Notes under the pieces: generated by a model
What the model saw: only the letters and a program-made list of their open reading frames with translations
The model's database searches: none
What the model was told of the DNA's origin: nothing
Made by a program: the position numbers and the translations under genes
In this document: positions 53,247 to 63,952 of the stretch, one piece after another
Layout: the number at the start of each line of letters is the position of its first letter
How positions within the stretch are numbered: the first letter of the stretch is position 1
Source: Mesorhizobium sp. dw_380
GTDB lineage: Bacteria > Pseudomonadota > Alphaproteobacteria > Rhizobiales > Rhizobiaceae
Reading direction: 5' to 3'
DNA: 64,000 bases
Assembly (NCBI RefSeq): GCF_018588885.1
Contig: NZ_JAFFIW010000001.1
Location: 186,001 to 250,000, forward strand

Positions 53247-53612
53247 TCAGGCCTTGTTGATCGCCAGCGTTGCCGTCAGATCTTCCATGCGCTGCGCCAG
53301 CGCGCCAAGCGCGGTGGTCAATACGCTGTCGCTCTTGTCGGCCTTGGTCAGCGCCTCGTCGCGCGTCTTGCGCAAGGTCAGCACCTCGCTTTCCATGCCC
53401 TTGACGCGTTTCTGCAGCTCCGAAAGCTCGTCCATCACCATGATGCCGGCCATGACGGTCAGCCGCTGGTCACCTATCTCGCCGAAGGAATCCTTCAGGT
53501 GCGAGACATACCGGTCGAACCGCTCGGCGAGGTCGATCAGATGCTCTTCCTGGCCCTCGTCGCAGGCCATCCGATACTGTTTGCCGTCGATTGAAACCGT
53601 GACCTGCGCCAT
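53247..53612 (-). CDS. zapA: Cell division protein ZapA
   Basis: 121 residues. N-terminal ZapA head (MAQVTVSIDGKQYRMACDEG, LAERFDRYVSHLKDSFGEIG) and a C-terminal coiled coil (KRVKGMESEVLTLRKTRDEA). It bundles FtsZ at the division ring. Ten bases after the DUF4164 gene, which also codes a coiled coil, in one operon. Confidence 0.9.
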   Translation of the reverse strand: MAQVTVSIDGKQYRMACDEGQEEHLIDLAERFDRYVSHLKDSFGEIGDQRLTVMAGIMVMDELSELQKRVKGMESEVLTLRKTRDEALTKADKSDSVLTTALGALAQRMEDLTATLAINKA

Positions 53613-53622
53613 GGGCCAGCTC

Positions 53623-53895
53623 CTATCTGTCCAACACGGCTCGGATGGTTTCCATGGCGGTCACCAGCCGTCGCGAGACTTCCTTGTTGGCGTCTTCCAG
53701 CCGTTCGGCGCGTGCTTCGGAATTGTCGAGTTCCTGCGCCAGCCGCGAGCGGTCGGCGTTCATCCGCTGCACCTCGGCCTCGGCTTCCGAGTAGTCGCGT
53801 TCATGCTCGAGCTTGGCCGCGACGGCGTTTTCCAGCCCTTCTATGGCCTTGCCCAGCCTGGCGATCACTTCCTTGAGCGTGGTTTCCCCGGTCAT
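53623..53895 (-). CDS. DUF4164 family coiled-coil protein
   Basis: 90 residues, almost entirely a heptad coiled coil (LGKAIEGLENAVAAKLEHER, then RLAQELDNSEARAERLEDAN). The family is found beside zapA in rhizobia; a function in division is likely by context. The 53896-54157 gap carries the tkt leader and no further gene. Confidence 0.85.
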   Translation of the reverse strand: MTGETTLKEVIARLGKAIEGLENAVAAKLEHERDYSEAEAEVQRMNADRSRLAQELDNSEARAERLEDANKEVSRRLVTAMETIRAVLDR

Positions 53896-54157
53896 GGCGT
53901 TCGTCCTGTGCCCTGCCCATCACCGAATCGTTCGCGTTCAGAACGCGTTATCCCGGAAACATTAGGCACCGGGTGAAGGCGACGTCAATAAAGCTCTCGC
54001 GACTGTCCCCCGCTAACGCTAATGTTGGCCCGCCGCCGGCATCACAAGACCGGCAAATGTGCACCCGATTTGTTGACTAAAAGCCCGCGCCTGCTATGTG
54101 TCGCGCACCCTTTTCAAGGGCTCTCCCAAGCCCCCAACTCCCCACCATGGAGGAACC

Positions 54158-56149
54158 ATGACGTCGCGTGAACAACATGACCGGATGGCCAACGCAATCC
54201 GTTTTCTCGCCATGGATGCCGTCGAGAAAGCCAATTCGGGCCATCCCGGCCTGCCCATGGGCTGCGCCGACATCGCCACGGTGCTGTTCACGCGCTTCCT
54301 GAAATATGATCCGAAGAACCCCCATTGGCCTGACCGCGACCGCTTCATCCTGTCGGCCGGCCATGGGTCGATGCTGCTCTATTCCCTGCTGCATCTGACC
54401 GGCTACGAAGACATGACCATCGACCAGATCAAGCACTTCCGTCAGCTTGGTTCGAAGACCGCCGGCCATCCCGAATACGGCCATGCCACCGGCATCGAGA
54501 CGACGACCGGCCCGCTCGGCCAGGGTCTCGCCAATTCGGTCGGCTTCGCGCTTGGCGAGCGCATCATGAACGCTGCCTTCGGCAACGACCTCGTCGACCA
54601 CTACACCTATGTGCTGGCCGGCGACGGCTGCCTGATGGAAGGTGTCTCCCAGGAAGCCATCGCGCTTGCCGGGCATCTCAAGCTCAACAAGCTGATCGTC
54701 TTCTGGGACAACAACAACATCTCGATCGACGGTCCGGTCTCGCTCGCCGACAACACCGACCAGGTCGCCCGCTTCCAGGCCTCCGGCTGGAACGCCAGCC
54801 ATATCGACGGCACCGATCCCGAGGCGATCGCCTACGCCATCGAGGCCGCCCGTCATTCCGACAAGCCGACGATGATCGCCTGCAAGACCACCATCGGCTT
54901 CGGCGCGCCGACCAAGGCCGGCACCAACAAGGCACATGGCTCGCCGCTCGGCGCCGACGAGATCGCCGGCGCGCGCAAGTTCTTCAACTGGCACTCGGCG
55001 CCCTTCGAGATTCCGGCCGATATCCTCGAAGCGTGGCGCACCGCCGGCAAGGGCAGCCTCAAGGCGCGCACCGACTGGGAAGGCCGCCTCGCCAAGGCCG
55101 AGCCGAAGCTGAAGGCCGAGTTCGAGCGTCGCGTCGCCGGCAAGCTGCCGTCCAATTTCGACGCCGTCATCGCCGACTACAAGAAGAAGCTTGTCGCCGA
55201 CAAGCCGAAGGTCGCCACGCGCAAATCGTCCGAAATGGCGCTCGAAGTCATCAACGGCGCCGTGCCCGAAACCATCGGCGGCTCGGCCGACCTGACCGGC
55301 TCCAACAACACCAAGACCAGCCAGACCAAGAACATCACGCCCGACGATTACGGCCAGCGCTACGTTCATTACGGCGTCCGTGAGCACGGCATGGCGGCCG
55401 CGATCAACGGCTTGACGCTGCATGGCGGTCTCATCGCCTATGGCGGCACCTTCCTGTGCTTCTCGGACTATGCCCGCCCGTCGATGCGGCTCTCTTCGCT
55501 GATGGGCATCCGCTCGATCTTCGTCATGACCCATGATTCCATTGGGCTCGGCGAAGACGGCCCGACCCACCAGCCGGTCGAGCATCTGGCGGCTCTGCGC
55601 GCCATCCCGAACCACAATGTCTTCCGTCCGGCCGACGCGGTGGAAACCGCCGAATGCTGGCAGATCGCGCTCGAATCGGAAAAGACGCCCTCGACCTTGG
55701 CGCTGACCCGCCAGAACCTGCCGACGGTGCGTACCGAGTTCGTGGAAAAGAACCTGAGCAGCCAGGGCGCCTACGAACTGGCCGCCGCCAGCGGCGAGGC
55801 GGCGGTGACGATCTTCGCCACCGGCTCCGAGGTCGAGATCGCGCTTGGCGCCCGCGACCTGCTGGAAAAGCATGGCCACCCGACCCGCGTCGTCTCGGTG
55901 CCTTGCTTCGAACTGTTCGACAAGCAGGGCGACGACTACCGCAAGAAGACGATCGGCAATGCACCGATCAAAATGGCGATCGAGGCCGGCATCCGCCAGG
56001 GCTGGGATCACCTCATCGGCTCGGACGGCATCTTCATCGGCATGACCGGCTTCGGCGCCTCGGGCACCATCGAACAGCTCTACCCGCATTTCGGCATCAC
56101 CGCCGAGGCGGCCGCAAAGGCGGCGGAAACCCGCCTGCACGGCAAATAA
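54158..56149 (+). CDS. tkt: Transketolase
   Basis: 663 residues from the ATG at 54158 (GGAGG site). Thiamine diphosphate motif [20 protein letters not shown] with downstream NN ([13 protein letters not shown]), the pyrimidine domain with [12 protein letters not shown] and [20 protein letters not shown], and a C-terminal regulatory-like domain. Pentose phosphate pathway and Calvin cycle carbon exchange. First of a plus-strand central carbon cluster tkt-gap-pgk-fba. Confidence 0.95.
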   Translation: MTSREQHDRMANAIRFLAMDAVEKANSGHPGLPMGCADIATVLFTRFLKYDPKNPHWPDRDRFILSAGHGSMLLYSLLHLTGYEDMTIDQIKHFRQLGSKTAGHPEYGHATGIETTTGPLGQGLANSVGFALGERIMNAAFGNDLVDHYTYVLAGDGCLMEGVSQEAIALAGHLKLNKLIVFWDNNNISIDGPVSLADNTDQVARFQASGWNASHIDGTDPEAIAYAIEAARHSDKPTMIACKTTIGFGAPTKAGTNKAHGSPLGADEIAGARKFFNWHSAPFEIPADILEAWRTAGKGSLKARTDWEGRLAKAEPKLKAEFERRVAGKLPSNFDAVIADYKKKLVADKPKVATRKSSEMALEVINGAVPETIGGSADLTGSNNTKTSQTKNITPDDYGQRYVHYGVREHGMAAAINGLTLHGGLIAYGGTFLCFSDYARPSMRLSSLMGIRSIFVMTHDSIGLGEDGPTHQPVEHLAALRAIPNHNVFRPADAVETAECWQIALESEKTPSTLALTRQNLPTVRTEFVEKNLSSQGAYELAAASGEAAVTIFATGSEVEIALGARDLLEKHGHPTRVVSVPCFELFDKQGDDYRKKTIGNAPIKMAIEAGIRQGWDHLIGSDGIFIGMTGFGASGTIEQLYPHFGITAEAAAKAAETRLHGK

Positions 56150-56309
56150 GGGATTGAGGCGTGCCCGCGAAGGCGTCCAGAGCGACTTCGTGGGCTGGCT
56201 GGCCCAACCTAATCGATTTAAATCCATGCCTTGGATGGCTGGATTCTTCTGCCGTCCGCCGCTATGAAGCTGCGGACCAAATTACCTTCCAGCTCCCAGG
56301 GAGAGAAGA

Positions 56310-57320
56310 ATGACCGTCAGAGTTGCCATCAACGGATTCGGCCGCATCGGCCGCAACATCCTGCGCGCCATCCATGAATCCGGCCGCAAGGACATCGACG
56401 TCGTCGCCGTCAACGATCTCGGCCCGGTCGAGACCAACGCGCACCTTTTGCGCTTCGACAGCGTGCACGGCCGCTTCCCGCATGAAGTCTCGGTTTCCGG
56501 CGACCAGATCACCGTCGGCAGGGAAAAGTTCAAGGTCACCGCCATCAAGGATCCGACGCAGCTGCCGTGGAGGGAACTCGGCGTCGATATCGCGCTCGAA
56601 TGCACCGGCATCTTCACCGCCCGCGACAAGGCCGCCGCGCACCTGACCGCCGGCGCCAAGCGCGTGCTGGTCTCGGCGCCTGCCGACGGCGCCGACCTGA
56701 CCGTCGTCTACGGCATCAACCACGACAAGCTGACCAAGGACCACATCGTCATCTCGAACGCCTCCTGCACCACCAACTGCCTAGCGCCGCTGGCCGCCGT
56801 GCTGCATGAGACGGTCGGCATCGAAAAGGGCATGATGACGACGATCCACTCCTACACTGGCGACCAGCCGACGCTGGACACCATGCACAAGGATCTCTAC
56901 CGCGGCCGCGCCGCGGCGCTGTCGCAGATCCCGACCTCGACCGGTGCCGCCAAGGCGATCGGTCTCGTCCTGCCCGACCTCAAGGGTAAGCTCGACGGCA
57001 TCTCGATCCGCGTGCCGACGCCGAACGTCTCGGTCGTCGATTTCAAGTTCATCGCCAAGCGCCCGACCACGGTCCAGGAAATCAATGAGGCGGTCATCGC
57101 CGCTTCCAACGGCAAGCTGAAGGGCATTCTTTCCGTCACCCATCATCCGAACGTCTCGATCGACTTCAACCACGATCCGCATTCCTCGATCGTGGCGCTC
57201 GACCAGACCAAGGTGATGGACGGCAACTTCGTTTCGGTGCTGTCCTGGTATGACAATGAGTGGGGTTTCTCCAACCGCATGTCCGACACAGCGGTCGCAT
57301 TCGGCAAGACCATCGCCTGA
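56310..57320 (+). CDS. gap: Glyceraldehyde-3-phosphate dehydrogenase
   Basis: 336 residues, AGGGAGAG site. NAD-binding motif [14 protein letters not shown], catalytic Cys in [13 protein letters not shown] (about residue 155) and the substrate segment [11 protein letters not shown]. Glycolytic/gluconeogenic enzyme. Followed by a terminator, then by the K+/H+ antiporter rather than pgk directly. Confidence 0.96.
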   Translation: MTVRVAINGFGRIGRNILRAIHESGRKDIDVVAVNDLGPVETNAHLLRFDSVHGRFPHEVSVSGDQITVGREKFKVTAIKDPTQLPWRELGVDIALECTGIFTARDKAAAHLTAGAKRVLVSAPADGADLTVVYGINHDKLTKDHIVISNASCTTNCLAPLAAVLHETVGIEKGMMTTIHSYTGDQPTLDTMHKDLYRGRAAALSQIPTSTGAAKAIGLVLPDLKGKLDGISIRVPTPNVSVVDFKFIAKRPTTVQEINEAVIAASNGKLKGILSVTHHPNVSIDFNHDPHSSIVALDQTKVMDGNFVSVLSWYDNEWGFSNRMSDTAVAFGKTIA

Positions 57321-57342
57321 TCGCGGATCATCTAGAGACTTG

Positions 57343-57369
57343 AAACGCCCGGCTTCGTCCGGGCGTTTT
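57343..57369 (+). terminator. Terminator after gap
   Basis: AAACGCCCGG and CCGGGCGTTT with a six-base loop and a following T-run. Confidence 0.85.
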
Positions 57370-57511
57370 CATTTGCCGGAGCCACAACGCGGAACCGTCC
57401 GAAAATCAGCGGCATAGGCAAAAAACCACCCTCCCGCCTTGCGCTGGTCACGCCTTCGCCCCACTCTCCGGCAAAGCGGGAGAGTAGAGGAATTCGAGGG
57501 GCAAATCACGG

Positions 57512-59398
57512 ATGGAGCATGCGATCTATCTCGTCACGCTGGTCGGCACGGCGCTCGTTGTCGCCGCCGCGTTTTCGAGCCTGATCGCCTTCCGCTTCGG
57601 CGCCCCGCTCCTGCTTCTGTTTCTCTGCATCGGGCTCGCCACCGGAACCGACGGCCTCGGCATCGAGTTCGACAATGCCCGCATCGCCTATTTTGCCGGC
57701 TCACTGGCGCTGGCCGTCATCCTGTTCGATTCCGGCTTCGGCACGCCGCTCAACGCCTTGCGGCAAGCGGCGGGGCCGGCGCTGTCGCTGGCGACCTTCG
57801 GCGTCCTTCTCACCACCGGCCTGTTCGGCGCCGCCGCCCACTACCTGCTCGATCTTACCTGGCTGGAATCCTTCCTGCTCGGTGCTGCGGTCGCTTCGAC
57901 CGATGCGGCGGCGGTGTTCTTCCTGCTGCGTGCCGGCGAGATCAATCTGCGCGAGCGCGTGCGCTCCACGCTTGAGGTGGAATCCGGCACCAATGACCCG
58001 ATCGCCATCTTCCTGACCATCACCCTGGTCGAGATCATCGCCGCCCACGCCAATCCCGAAGCCAATGTCCTGGTCACCAACCTGGTGCTCGGCTTCCTCG
58101 TCAATATGGGGCTCGGCGCCATTGTCGGCGTACTCGGCGGTCTTGGCATCGTGCGCCTTGTCGACCGGCTCAATCTCGATCATGGGCTGCTGCCGATCTT
58201 CGTGCTGACCCTGTCGCTGATGGTCTTTGCCGCCGCCGGCGCGATCGGCGGCTCGGGTTTTCTGGCGGTCTATCTCGCCGGTCTCATCGCCGGGAATTCC
58301 GACATCCGCGCCGTCACCATCCTGAAGCGTTTCCAGGACGGCATGTCTTGGCTGGCGCAGATCATCATGTTCCTGATCCTCGGCCTGTTCGCCACGCCTT
58401 CGCAATTCCCGGCGATCATGCTGCCGGCGGTGCTGCTCGGTCTGTTCCTGATGTTTATCGCGAGACCCATCGCGGTCTGGCTCTGCCTGGTCCCGTTCCG
58501 CCTGCCACGCCCCGAAGTCGCCTTCGTCTCCTGGGTGGGCTTGCGCGGCGCCGTCTCGATCCTGCTCGCCATCACCCCGCTGCTCGGCGGATTGGAAAAT
58601 GGCCGCACCATCTTCAACGCAGCCTTCATCATCGTTCTGGTGTCGCTGGTCATCCAGGGCTGGACGGTCGGCCCGCTGGCGCGTCGCCTCGGCCTGATCG
58701 TGCCGGCGCGGCTGGGACCGCTGGACAAGGTCGAGCTCGAATTGCCGGGTTCCGCCCATCACGAGCTGCTCGCCTATCGCGTGGCGCCGGGCAGCCCAGT
58801 GGCGCGCGGCGAGCGCATCCCGCGCTGGGCTCGACCCTCGCTGGTGCTGCGTGACGGCCGCTCGATGCGCTTCCAGGACATGGGACGGCTCGCCGCCGGC
58901 GACCAGGTCTACATCTTCGTGCCCGATCGCTATCCGCGCCTGCTCGACAAGCTGTTCGCCAGCCGCGCGGTCGTCGATCCCGAGGATGCCGATTTCTTTG
59001 GCGCCTTCGCCGTCGACCCGGCGCGCTCCGCCGCCGAACTGGAAGCCGCTTATGCGCCGGGACTGACCGAGGCGGAACAGAAGCAAACCGTTGGCGCGCT
59101 GGTCACTGCGCGGCTCGGCGGCCATGCCGAATACGCCGACCGCGTGCTGATCGGTCCGATCGAGCTGATCGTCCGCGACGTCGACGACAAGGGCAGGATC
59201 ACCGGGCTCGGCCTCTCCTTCGAGCCCACCGCGCCGGTGGCGCGTGTGCCGGTCTTCCTCAGCGCCGGCGAGATCGGCGACCGCCTCGGCGCCTTCATCC
59301 GCAACTGGCGCAAGCCGGCTGAGGCGCCTGCCGCCGAGACACAGGCGGAAGAGACGTCCGCCCCGGGACCGGCAGCGGGGAGAAGAGGGAATCCCTAG
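57512..59398 (+). CDS. Potassium/proton antiporter (CvrA/NhaP2 type)
   Basis: 628 residues. A 12-13 helix CPA1 exchanger domain fills residues 1-400 (conserved LGAAVASTDAAAVFFLLRAG and VESGTNDPIAIFLTI with the ion-coupling Asp). Then come a RCK_C-like domain (LPGSAHHELLAYRVAPGSPV) and a C-terminal CorC/HlyC-like region. This order is that of NhaP2/CvrA K+/H+ antiporters, which set cytoplasmic K+ and volume. It lies between gap and pgk with no functional tie to them. Confidence 0.88.
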   Translation: MEHAIYLVTLVGTALVVAAAFSSLIAFRFGAPLLLLFLCIGLATGTDGLGIEFDNARIAYFAGSLALAVILFDSGFGTPLNALRQAAGPALSLATFGVLLTTGLFGAAAHYLLDLTWLESFLLGAAVASTDAAAVFFLLRAGEINLRERVRSTLEVESGTNDPIAIFLTITLVEIIAAHANPEANVLVTNLVLGFLVNMGLGAIVGVLGGLGIVRLVDRLNLDHGLLPIFVLTLSLMVFAAAGAIGGSGFLAVYLAGLIAGNSDIRAVTILKRFQDGMSWLAQIIMFLILGLFATPSQFPAIMLPAVLLGLFLMFIARPIAVWLCLVPFRLPRPEVAFVSWVGLRGAVSILLAITPLLGGLENGRTIFNAAFIIVLVSLVIQGWTVGPLARRLGLIVPARLGPLDKVELELPGSAHHELLAYRVAPGSPVARGERIPRWARPSLVLRDGRSMRFQDMGRLAAGDQVYIFVPDRYPRLLDKLFASRAVVDPEDADFFGAFAVDPARSAAELEAAYAPGLTEAEQKQTVGALVTARLGGHAEYADRVLIGPIELIVRDVDDKGRITGLGLSFEPTAPVARVPVFLSAGEIGDRLGAFIRNWRKPAEAPAAETQAEETSAPGPAAGRRGNP

Positions 59399-59450
59399 CA
59401 AATGCCACCGGCCATTCAGAACGGGGACTGGCCGGATCGCGCCATTGCGG

Positions 59451-60359
59451 TCATTCGGCGGGACAATATGCCTGTCCCTCCCCGCCGAATTCTGCAATGG
59501 CAAACGAGATAATGCTACGCAAGCGTGGCGTCATGCGTCGATCGCGATGGTAGATGAGTGACATGGGCCGCTCTCGCAGATGCCAATCCGGGAAGAGCCG
59601 GACGAGAAGGCCCACCTGTATATCCGAAGTCAGCAGAATGGACGGTTGCATAATTACGCCCAGCCCAGCGCGAGCAGCCATGCGTACGGCCTGACCGCTA
59701 TTGACGGTGATCGACATTTTGAGATCGATTTCGACCTCATCCTTACCTTTCGATAGCCTCCAGGGCGATCGTGCTGCTGGGGTAAAGCCGATGGTTTCGT
59801 GGCCGGAAAGCTCGCTTGGATGGTGAGGATTCCCGTGGCGCGTGAGGTAATCCGGTGAAGCACAAATCATCATTCGATAGGGAGCAAGATGACGTGCAAC
59901 GAGGCGGCTATCGGGTAACTCTCCGATGCGAATCGCGATGTCGAAACCTTCTTCCACGATATCGACGTTGCGATCTGTCAACGTGATATCCAGCGTCACG
60001 TTAGGGGCAAGCTCTCGATAACGCTGCAAGGCTGGCATTAAAACCTCTGCCCCAAAAGTCGTTGGCGCTGTGATCCTCAATAGCCCGCGAGGCTTCGTCT
60101 GCGATGCCTCTGCTTCCTGATCGGCAACGGCCACGCGCTCCAGGATATCCCGGCACTGCTCGACATAGCTCATGCCAAAATCCGTCAGGCTCTGGCGACG
60201 CGTGGTTCTATTCAGAAGTCGCGTACCGAGCCGTTCCTCTAGTGCGGCCACGTGCTGCCCGACCATCGCAGGCGATATGCCGAGCTTCGCGGATGCCGCG
60301 CTCATCGAGCCTTCCTGCACCGTTGTTACAAACACCTGCATGGAGCGGAAAAGGCCCAT
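59451..60359 (-). CDS. LysR family transcriptional regulator
   Basis: 302 residues. Winged helix at the N-terminus (FVTTVQEGSMSAASAKLGIS, then QHVAALEERLGTRLLNRTTR) and the LysR substrate-binding domain (LLRITAPTTFGAEVLMPALQ onward), CrgA-like subgroup. Divergent from the SDR gene with a 101-base shared gap that is AT-richer than the surroundings; it most likely regulates the SDR gene. Confidence 0.9.
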   Translation of the reverse strand: MGLFRSMQVFVTTVQEGSMSAASAKLGISPAMVGQHVAALEERLGTRLLNRTTRRQSLTDFGMSYVEQCRDILERVAVADQEAEASQTKPRGLLRITAPTTFGAEVLMPALQRYRELAPNVTLDITLTDRNVDIVEEGFDIAIRIGELPDSRLVARHLAPYRMMICASPDYLTRHGNPHHPSELSGHETIGFTPAARSPWRLSKGKDEVEIDLKMSITVNSGQAVRMAARAGLGVIMQPSILLTSDIQVGLLVRLFPDWHLRERPMSLIYHRDRRMTPRLRSIISFAIAEFGGEGQAYCPAE

Positions 60360-60460
60360 TCGATACCTATGCTTTTAAATGAGTAAATACCTTTACCTAT
60401 TATCACGGAATAATATGGGAATTACAACGGCCACGACCCAATTCATTTAAGGAGCACGGC

Positions 60461-61222
60461 ATGACGCAGACCAGATTCATGGGCAAAACGGTTCTCATTA
60501 CGGGTGCTGGAACCGGTATGGGGCGGGCCGCTACCCTTCGCTTGGTGGCGGAAGGTGCACAGGTTGTCCTGGTCGGGCGCCGCCCCGATCCGATCCACCA
60601 ACTGCTGTCCGAGATCGAGACATCGGGTGGTGCGGCAATTGCGATTGCTTGCGATATTGCGGACAACGAAGCAGTCGCGGCGACTGTGGAGAAGACAATT
60701 GCGCGTTTTGGACGTCTGGACGCCGTGTTCGCCAATGCTGGGGTCTTGGGCGAATTTAAACCGTTGGCAGTGACTGATGCAGACGATTTCGACGTGCTCG
60801 TCGGCACCAACCTTCGAGGTACCTTCTTCACGATCAAGCACTGCCTGCCATTCCTGGAAGGAGGCAGCATTCTCATCAACGCCTCGTGGACAGCAGGCGG
60901 AGTGATGCCAGGTGCGGGGGCTTACGCAAGCACGAAGGGGGCGTTGCTTGCCATGATGCGTACGTTCGCGGTGGAGCAGGGTACTCGGAACATCCGGATT
61001 AATGCCATCAACCCGGGCATCATTCTTACACCGATGGCAGATGACGTTATCGATCCGGCTTTTGCCGCACGCCTAGCCGCCCATACGCCTCTTCGGCGGA
61101 ACGGAACATCGGAGGATGTCGCAGGTACCGTCGCTTGGTTACTTTCCGAAGATGCCAACTTCGTCACCGGGCAAGAGATCACCGTTGATGGCGGCTATAC
61201 AATAGGAGGTCTCCGGCCCTAG
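60461..61222 (+). CDS. SDR family NAD(P)-dependent oxidoreductase
   Basis: 253 residues, classical short-chain dehydrogenase: TGAGTGMGRAATLRL cofactor motif, FANAGVLGEF, catalytic Ser in LINASWTAGG, and YASTK (Tyr/Lys near residues 149-153), then NAINPGIILTPMAD and the C-terminal end VTGQEITVDGGYTIGG. Substrate unknown; after the TGxxxGxG loop VGRR suggests NADP preference. Base composition is lower in GC than the flanking genes, consistent with recent gain together with the LysR gene. Confidence 0.9.
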   Translation: MTQTRFMGKTVLITGAGTGMGRAATLRLVAEGAQVVLVGRRPDPIHQLLSEIETSGGAAIAIACDIADNEAVAATVEKTIARFGRLDAVFANAGVLGEFKPLAVTDADDFDVLVGTNLRGTFFTIKHCLPFLEGGSILINASWTAGGVMPGAGAYASTKGALLAMMRTFAVEQGTRNIRINAINPGIILTPMADDVIDPAFAARLAAHTPLRRNGTSEDVAGTVAWLLSEDANFVTGQEITVDGGYTIGGLRP

Positions 61223-61551
61223 GGCCGAGACAACCGTGTTCCTGACGTAATCCTAAGTCGCTCGCAAAGTTCGGCCGACGGTTGATTTTGTGAGCTCTTC
61301 AATGTCCGCAATGGGCACTGCCGCGAGCAGATTCATGCTGCGATTTGTATGCCAGATCCGTAATGTGTTCAGGTTTTTCCCAGCATGCTCGCCATAAGCT
61401 GGATCTCGGCATTGTGAGGGGCAGTGCTAACCACCGCCACCGCCATAGCCTCGCACCGACCTCAAAATTTCGCACCGCACCGCGGCCAAAGCCTTGCATC
61501 GCCGCCGATGCGGGGTATGGTCCCGGCGATTTTCCGAGGAAAGGGATCGGC

Positions 61552-62748
61552 ATGGCTGCCTTCAGGACACTGGACGACATCGGCAACATCAGCGGCAAGC
61601 GCGTGCTGGTGCGCGTCGACCTCAACGTTCCCGTCGCCGACGGCAAGGTCACCGACGCCACCCGCATCGAGCGCATCGCGCCGACCATCGCCGAACTTTC
61701 GGCCAAGGGCGCCAAGGTCATCCTGCTCGCCCATTTCGGCCGCCCGAAGGATGGCCCCTCGCCCGAATTCTCGCTGGAACCGATAGCCAGGGCGACAGCC
61801 GAGGTGCTCGGCCGTCCCGTCGGCTTTGCCTCGGATTGCGTCGGCGACACGGCGGGAAGCGCCGTCGCCGCCATGAACAAGGGCGATGTGCTGCTGCTCG
61901 AAAACACCCGCTTCCATAAGGCCGAGGAGAAAAACGATCCGGCCTTCACAGAACGGCTCGCCGCCAATGGTGACATCTTCGTCAACGACGCCTTTTCCGC
62001 CGCCCACCGCGCCCATTCCTCGACGGAGGGGCTGGCACACCTTTTGCCGGCCTTCGCCGGCCGCACCATGCAGGCCGAACTCGAAGCGCTGGAGAAGGGC
62101 CTGGGCGATCCGGTCCGTCCGGTCGTCGCCATTGTCGGCGGCGCAAAGGTCTCGACCAAGATCGACCTGTTGATGAACCTGGTGAAGAAGGTCGACGCGC
62201 TGGTCATCGGCGGCGGCATGGCCAACACCTTCCTTGCCGCGCGCGGCACCAATGTCGGCAAGTCGCTGTGCGAGCATGATTTGGCCACGACCGCCAAGCA
62301 GATCATGATCGAGGCGGCAGAGTCCGGCTGCGCCATCATCCTGCCCGTCGACGGCGTCGTCGCCAAGGAATTCAAGGCGGGTGCTGCCTGCGAGACCGTC
62401 GCCATCTCGGATGTGCCGGCCGACGGCATGATCCTCGATGTCGGCGCAAAAACCGCGACCGCCGTCGGCGAATGGATCGACCGCGCCGCGACGCTGGTCT
62501 GGAATGGCCCGCTCGGCGCCTTCGAGATCAAGCCGTTCGACCACGCCACGGTGGCAGCGGCCAAGCACGCGGCGGCACGCACCAAGGCCGGCAAGCTGGT
62601 CTCCGTTGCCGGTGGCGGTGATACGGTGGCAGCCCTCAACCACGCCGGTGTCGCCGACGATTTCACCTATGTCTCGACCGCCGGTGGCGCCTTCCTGGAA
62701 TGGATGGAAGGCAAGCCGCTGCCGGGCGTCGACGTTCTGAAGCGCTGA
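61552..62748 (+). CDS. pgk: Phosphoglycerate kinase
   Basis: 398 residues from the ATG at 61552 with a GAGGAAAGG site; a frame to 61345 is longer but lacks similarity before this start. Substrate loop [30 protein letters not shown], hinge and nucleotide motifs ([15 protein letters not shown], then [16 protein letters not shown]). The 61223-61551 gap before it (329 bases) holds no gene I can support. Confidence 0.95.
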   Translation: MAAFRTLDDIGNISGKRVLVRVDLNVPVADGKVTDATRIERIAPTIAELSAKGAKVILLAHFGRPKDGPSPEFSLEPIARATAEVLGRPVGFASDCVGDTAGSAVAAMNKGDVLLLENTRFHKAEEKNDPAFTERLAANGDIFVNDAFSAAHRAHSSTEGLAHLLPAFAGRTMQAELEALEKGLGDPVRPVVAIVGGAKVSTKIDLLMNLVKKVDALVIGGGMANTFLAARGTNVGKSLCEHDLATTAKQIMIEAAESGCAIILPVDGVVAKEFKAGAACETVAISDVPADGMILDVGAKTATAVGEWIDRAATLVWNGPLGAFEIKPFDHATVAAAKHAAARTKAGKLVSVAGGGDTVAALNHAGVADDFTYVSTAGGAFLEWMEGKPLPGVDVLKR

Positions 62749-62871
62749 GGCGATCAACATAGAGCGAGCCATCACGGGCGCCTCTGACTTTCAATCGATT
62801 CGAGCTTTCCGATGCCATTCCTTTGGCGGTAGACTTCCGTTAAGCGCGGAACGAACCCTTTCAGGAGAAGC

Positions 62872-63900
62872 ATGATGAGCGAACGTCTCGAAGACATTGC
62901 CGCCGCGATCGTGGCCGACGGCAAGGGCCTGCTGGCCGCCGACGAAAGTTCCGGCACCATCAAGAAGCGCTTCGACGTCATCGGCGTCGAATCGACAGCC
63001 GACAGCCGCCGCGACTATCGCGAGATGATGTTCCGCGCCAAGGACGCGATGACCAAGTACATTTCCGGGGTCATCCTCTATGACGAGACGATCCGCCAGA
63101 AGGCCGCCGACGGCACGCCGCTGGTCGACATCATCAAGGCTTCAAACGCCATTCCCGGCATCAAGGTCGATGCCGGCGCCAAGCCTCTGGCCGGCTTTCC
63201 CGGCGACACCATCACCGAGGGTCTCGATGGGCTGCGCGAGAGGCTTGCCGACTACTACAAGCTTGGCGCCCGCTTCGCCAAATGGCGGGCGGTGATCGAC
63301 ATCAATACGGCCAAGGGCGTGCCGTCGGCCAATTCGATCAACTCGAACACCCATGCGCTCGCCCGCTATGCCGCACTTTGCCAGGAAGCCGGCATCGTGC
63401 CGATCGTCGAGCCGGAAGTGCTGATGGACGGCGCCCACGACATCGACACTTGCTACGAAATCTCCAAGGCAACGTTGATGCGCCTCTATGACGAGCTTTA
63501 CGCGGCGCGTGTCGTGCTCGAAGGCACGATCCTGAAGCCCAACATGGTCTTGTCGGGCAAGAAGTCGGGCACGGTGGACAGCCCCGAAGAGGTCGCCGAG
63601 AAGACCATAAAGCTGTTCCGCGAGACCGTGCCGACCGCGGTGCCGGGCATCGCCTTCCTCTCCGGCGGCCAGGAGGACGAGGAGGCGACCGCCAACCTCA
63701 ACGCCATCAACGCCATCGGTCCGCATCCGTGGAAGCTGACCTTCTCCTATGGTCGCGCGCTGCAAGCCGCCCCGCAGAAGGCATGGAGCGGCAAGGCATC
63801 GAACGTTGCCGCCGGCCAGGCCGCCTTCACCCACCGCGCCCACATGAACCATCTGGCGGCGCTGGGCAAATGGAAGCCGATCCTCGAACAGGCCGCCTGA
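62872..63900 (+). CDS. Class I fructose-bisphosphate aldolase
   Basis: 342 residues with a CAGGAGAA site; a second ATG is three bases in. Schiff-base Lys in EGTILKPNMVLSG, and LLAADESSGTIKKRF near the N-terminus, identify the class I (lysine) type rather than the zinc-dependent class II enzyme common in bacteria. Catalyses fructose-1,6-bisphosphate cleavage/formation. Last gene of tkt-gap-pgk-fba; a terminator follows. Confidence 0.93.
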   Translation: MMSERLEDIAAAIVADGKGLLAADESSGTIKKRFDVIGVESTADSRRDYREMMFRAKDAMTKYISGVILYDETIRQKAADGTPLVDIIKASNAIPGIKVDAGAKPLAGFPGDTITEGLDGLRERLADYYKLGARFAKWRAVIDINTAKGVPSANSINSNTHALARYAALCQEAGIVPIVEPEVLMDGAHDIDTCYEISKATLMRLYDELYAARVVLEGTILKPNMVLSGKKSGTVDSPEEVAEKTIKLFRETVPTAVPGIAFLSGGQEDEEATANLNAINAIGPHPWKLTFSYGRALQAAPQKAWSGKASNVAAGQAAFTHRAHMNHLAALGKWKPILEQAA

Positions 63901-63923
63901 TTTTTATCTTTCTGTCCTCATTC

Positions 63924-63952
63924 AAACCCGGGCCGATGCGCCCGGGTTTTTG
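63924..63952 (+). terminator. Terminator after the aldolase gene
   Basis: AAACCCGGGC and GCCCGGGTTT, six-base loop, T-rich tail. Confidence 0.88.

Noticed and set aside
54077..56227. 716-codon antisense open frame opposite tkt
   Set aside because: Shadow of the transketolase gene: high-GC third positions keep the opposite frame open. No family similarity and repetitive composition.
57701..59503. 600-codon antisense open frame opposite the antiporter gene
   Set aside because: Composition rich in Gln, Arg, Asp and Gly typical of antisense frames; the sense frame has clear membrane helices and exchanger motifs.
61223..61551. Gap before pgk as a possible small gene or sRNA
   Set aside because: No open frame with a ribosome site and no hairpin with a U-tract; nothing could be supported.
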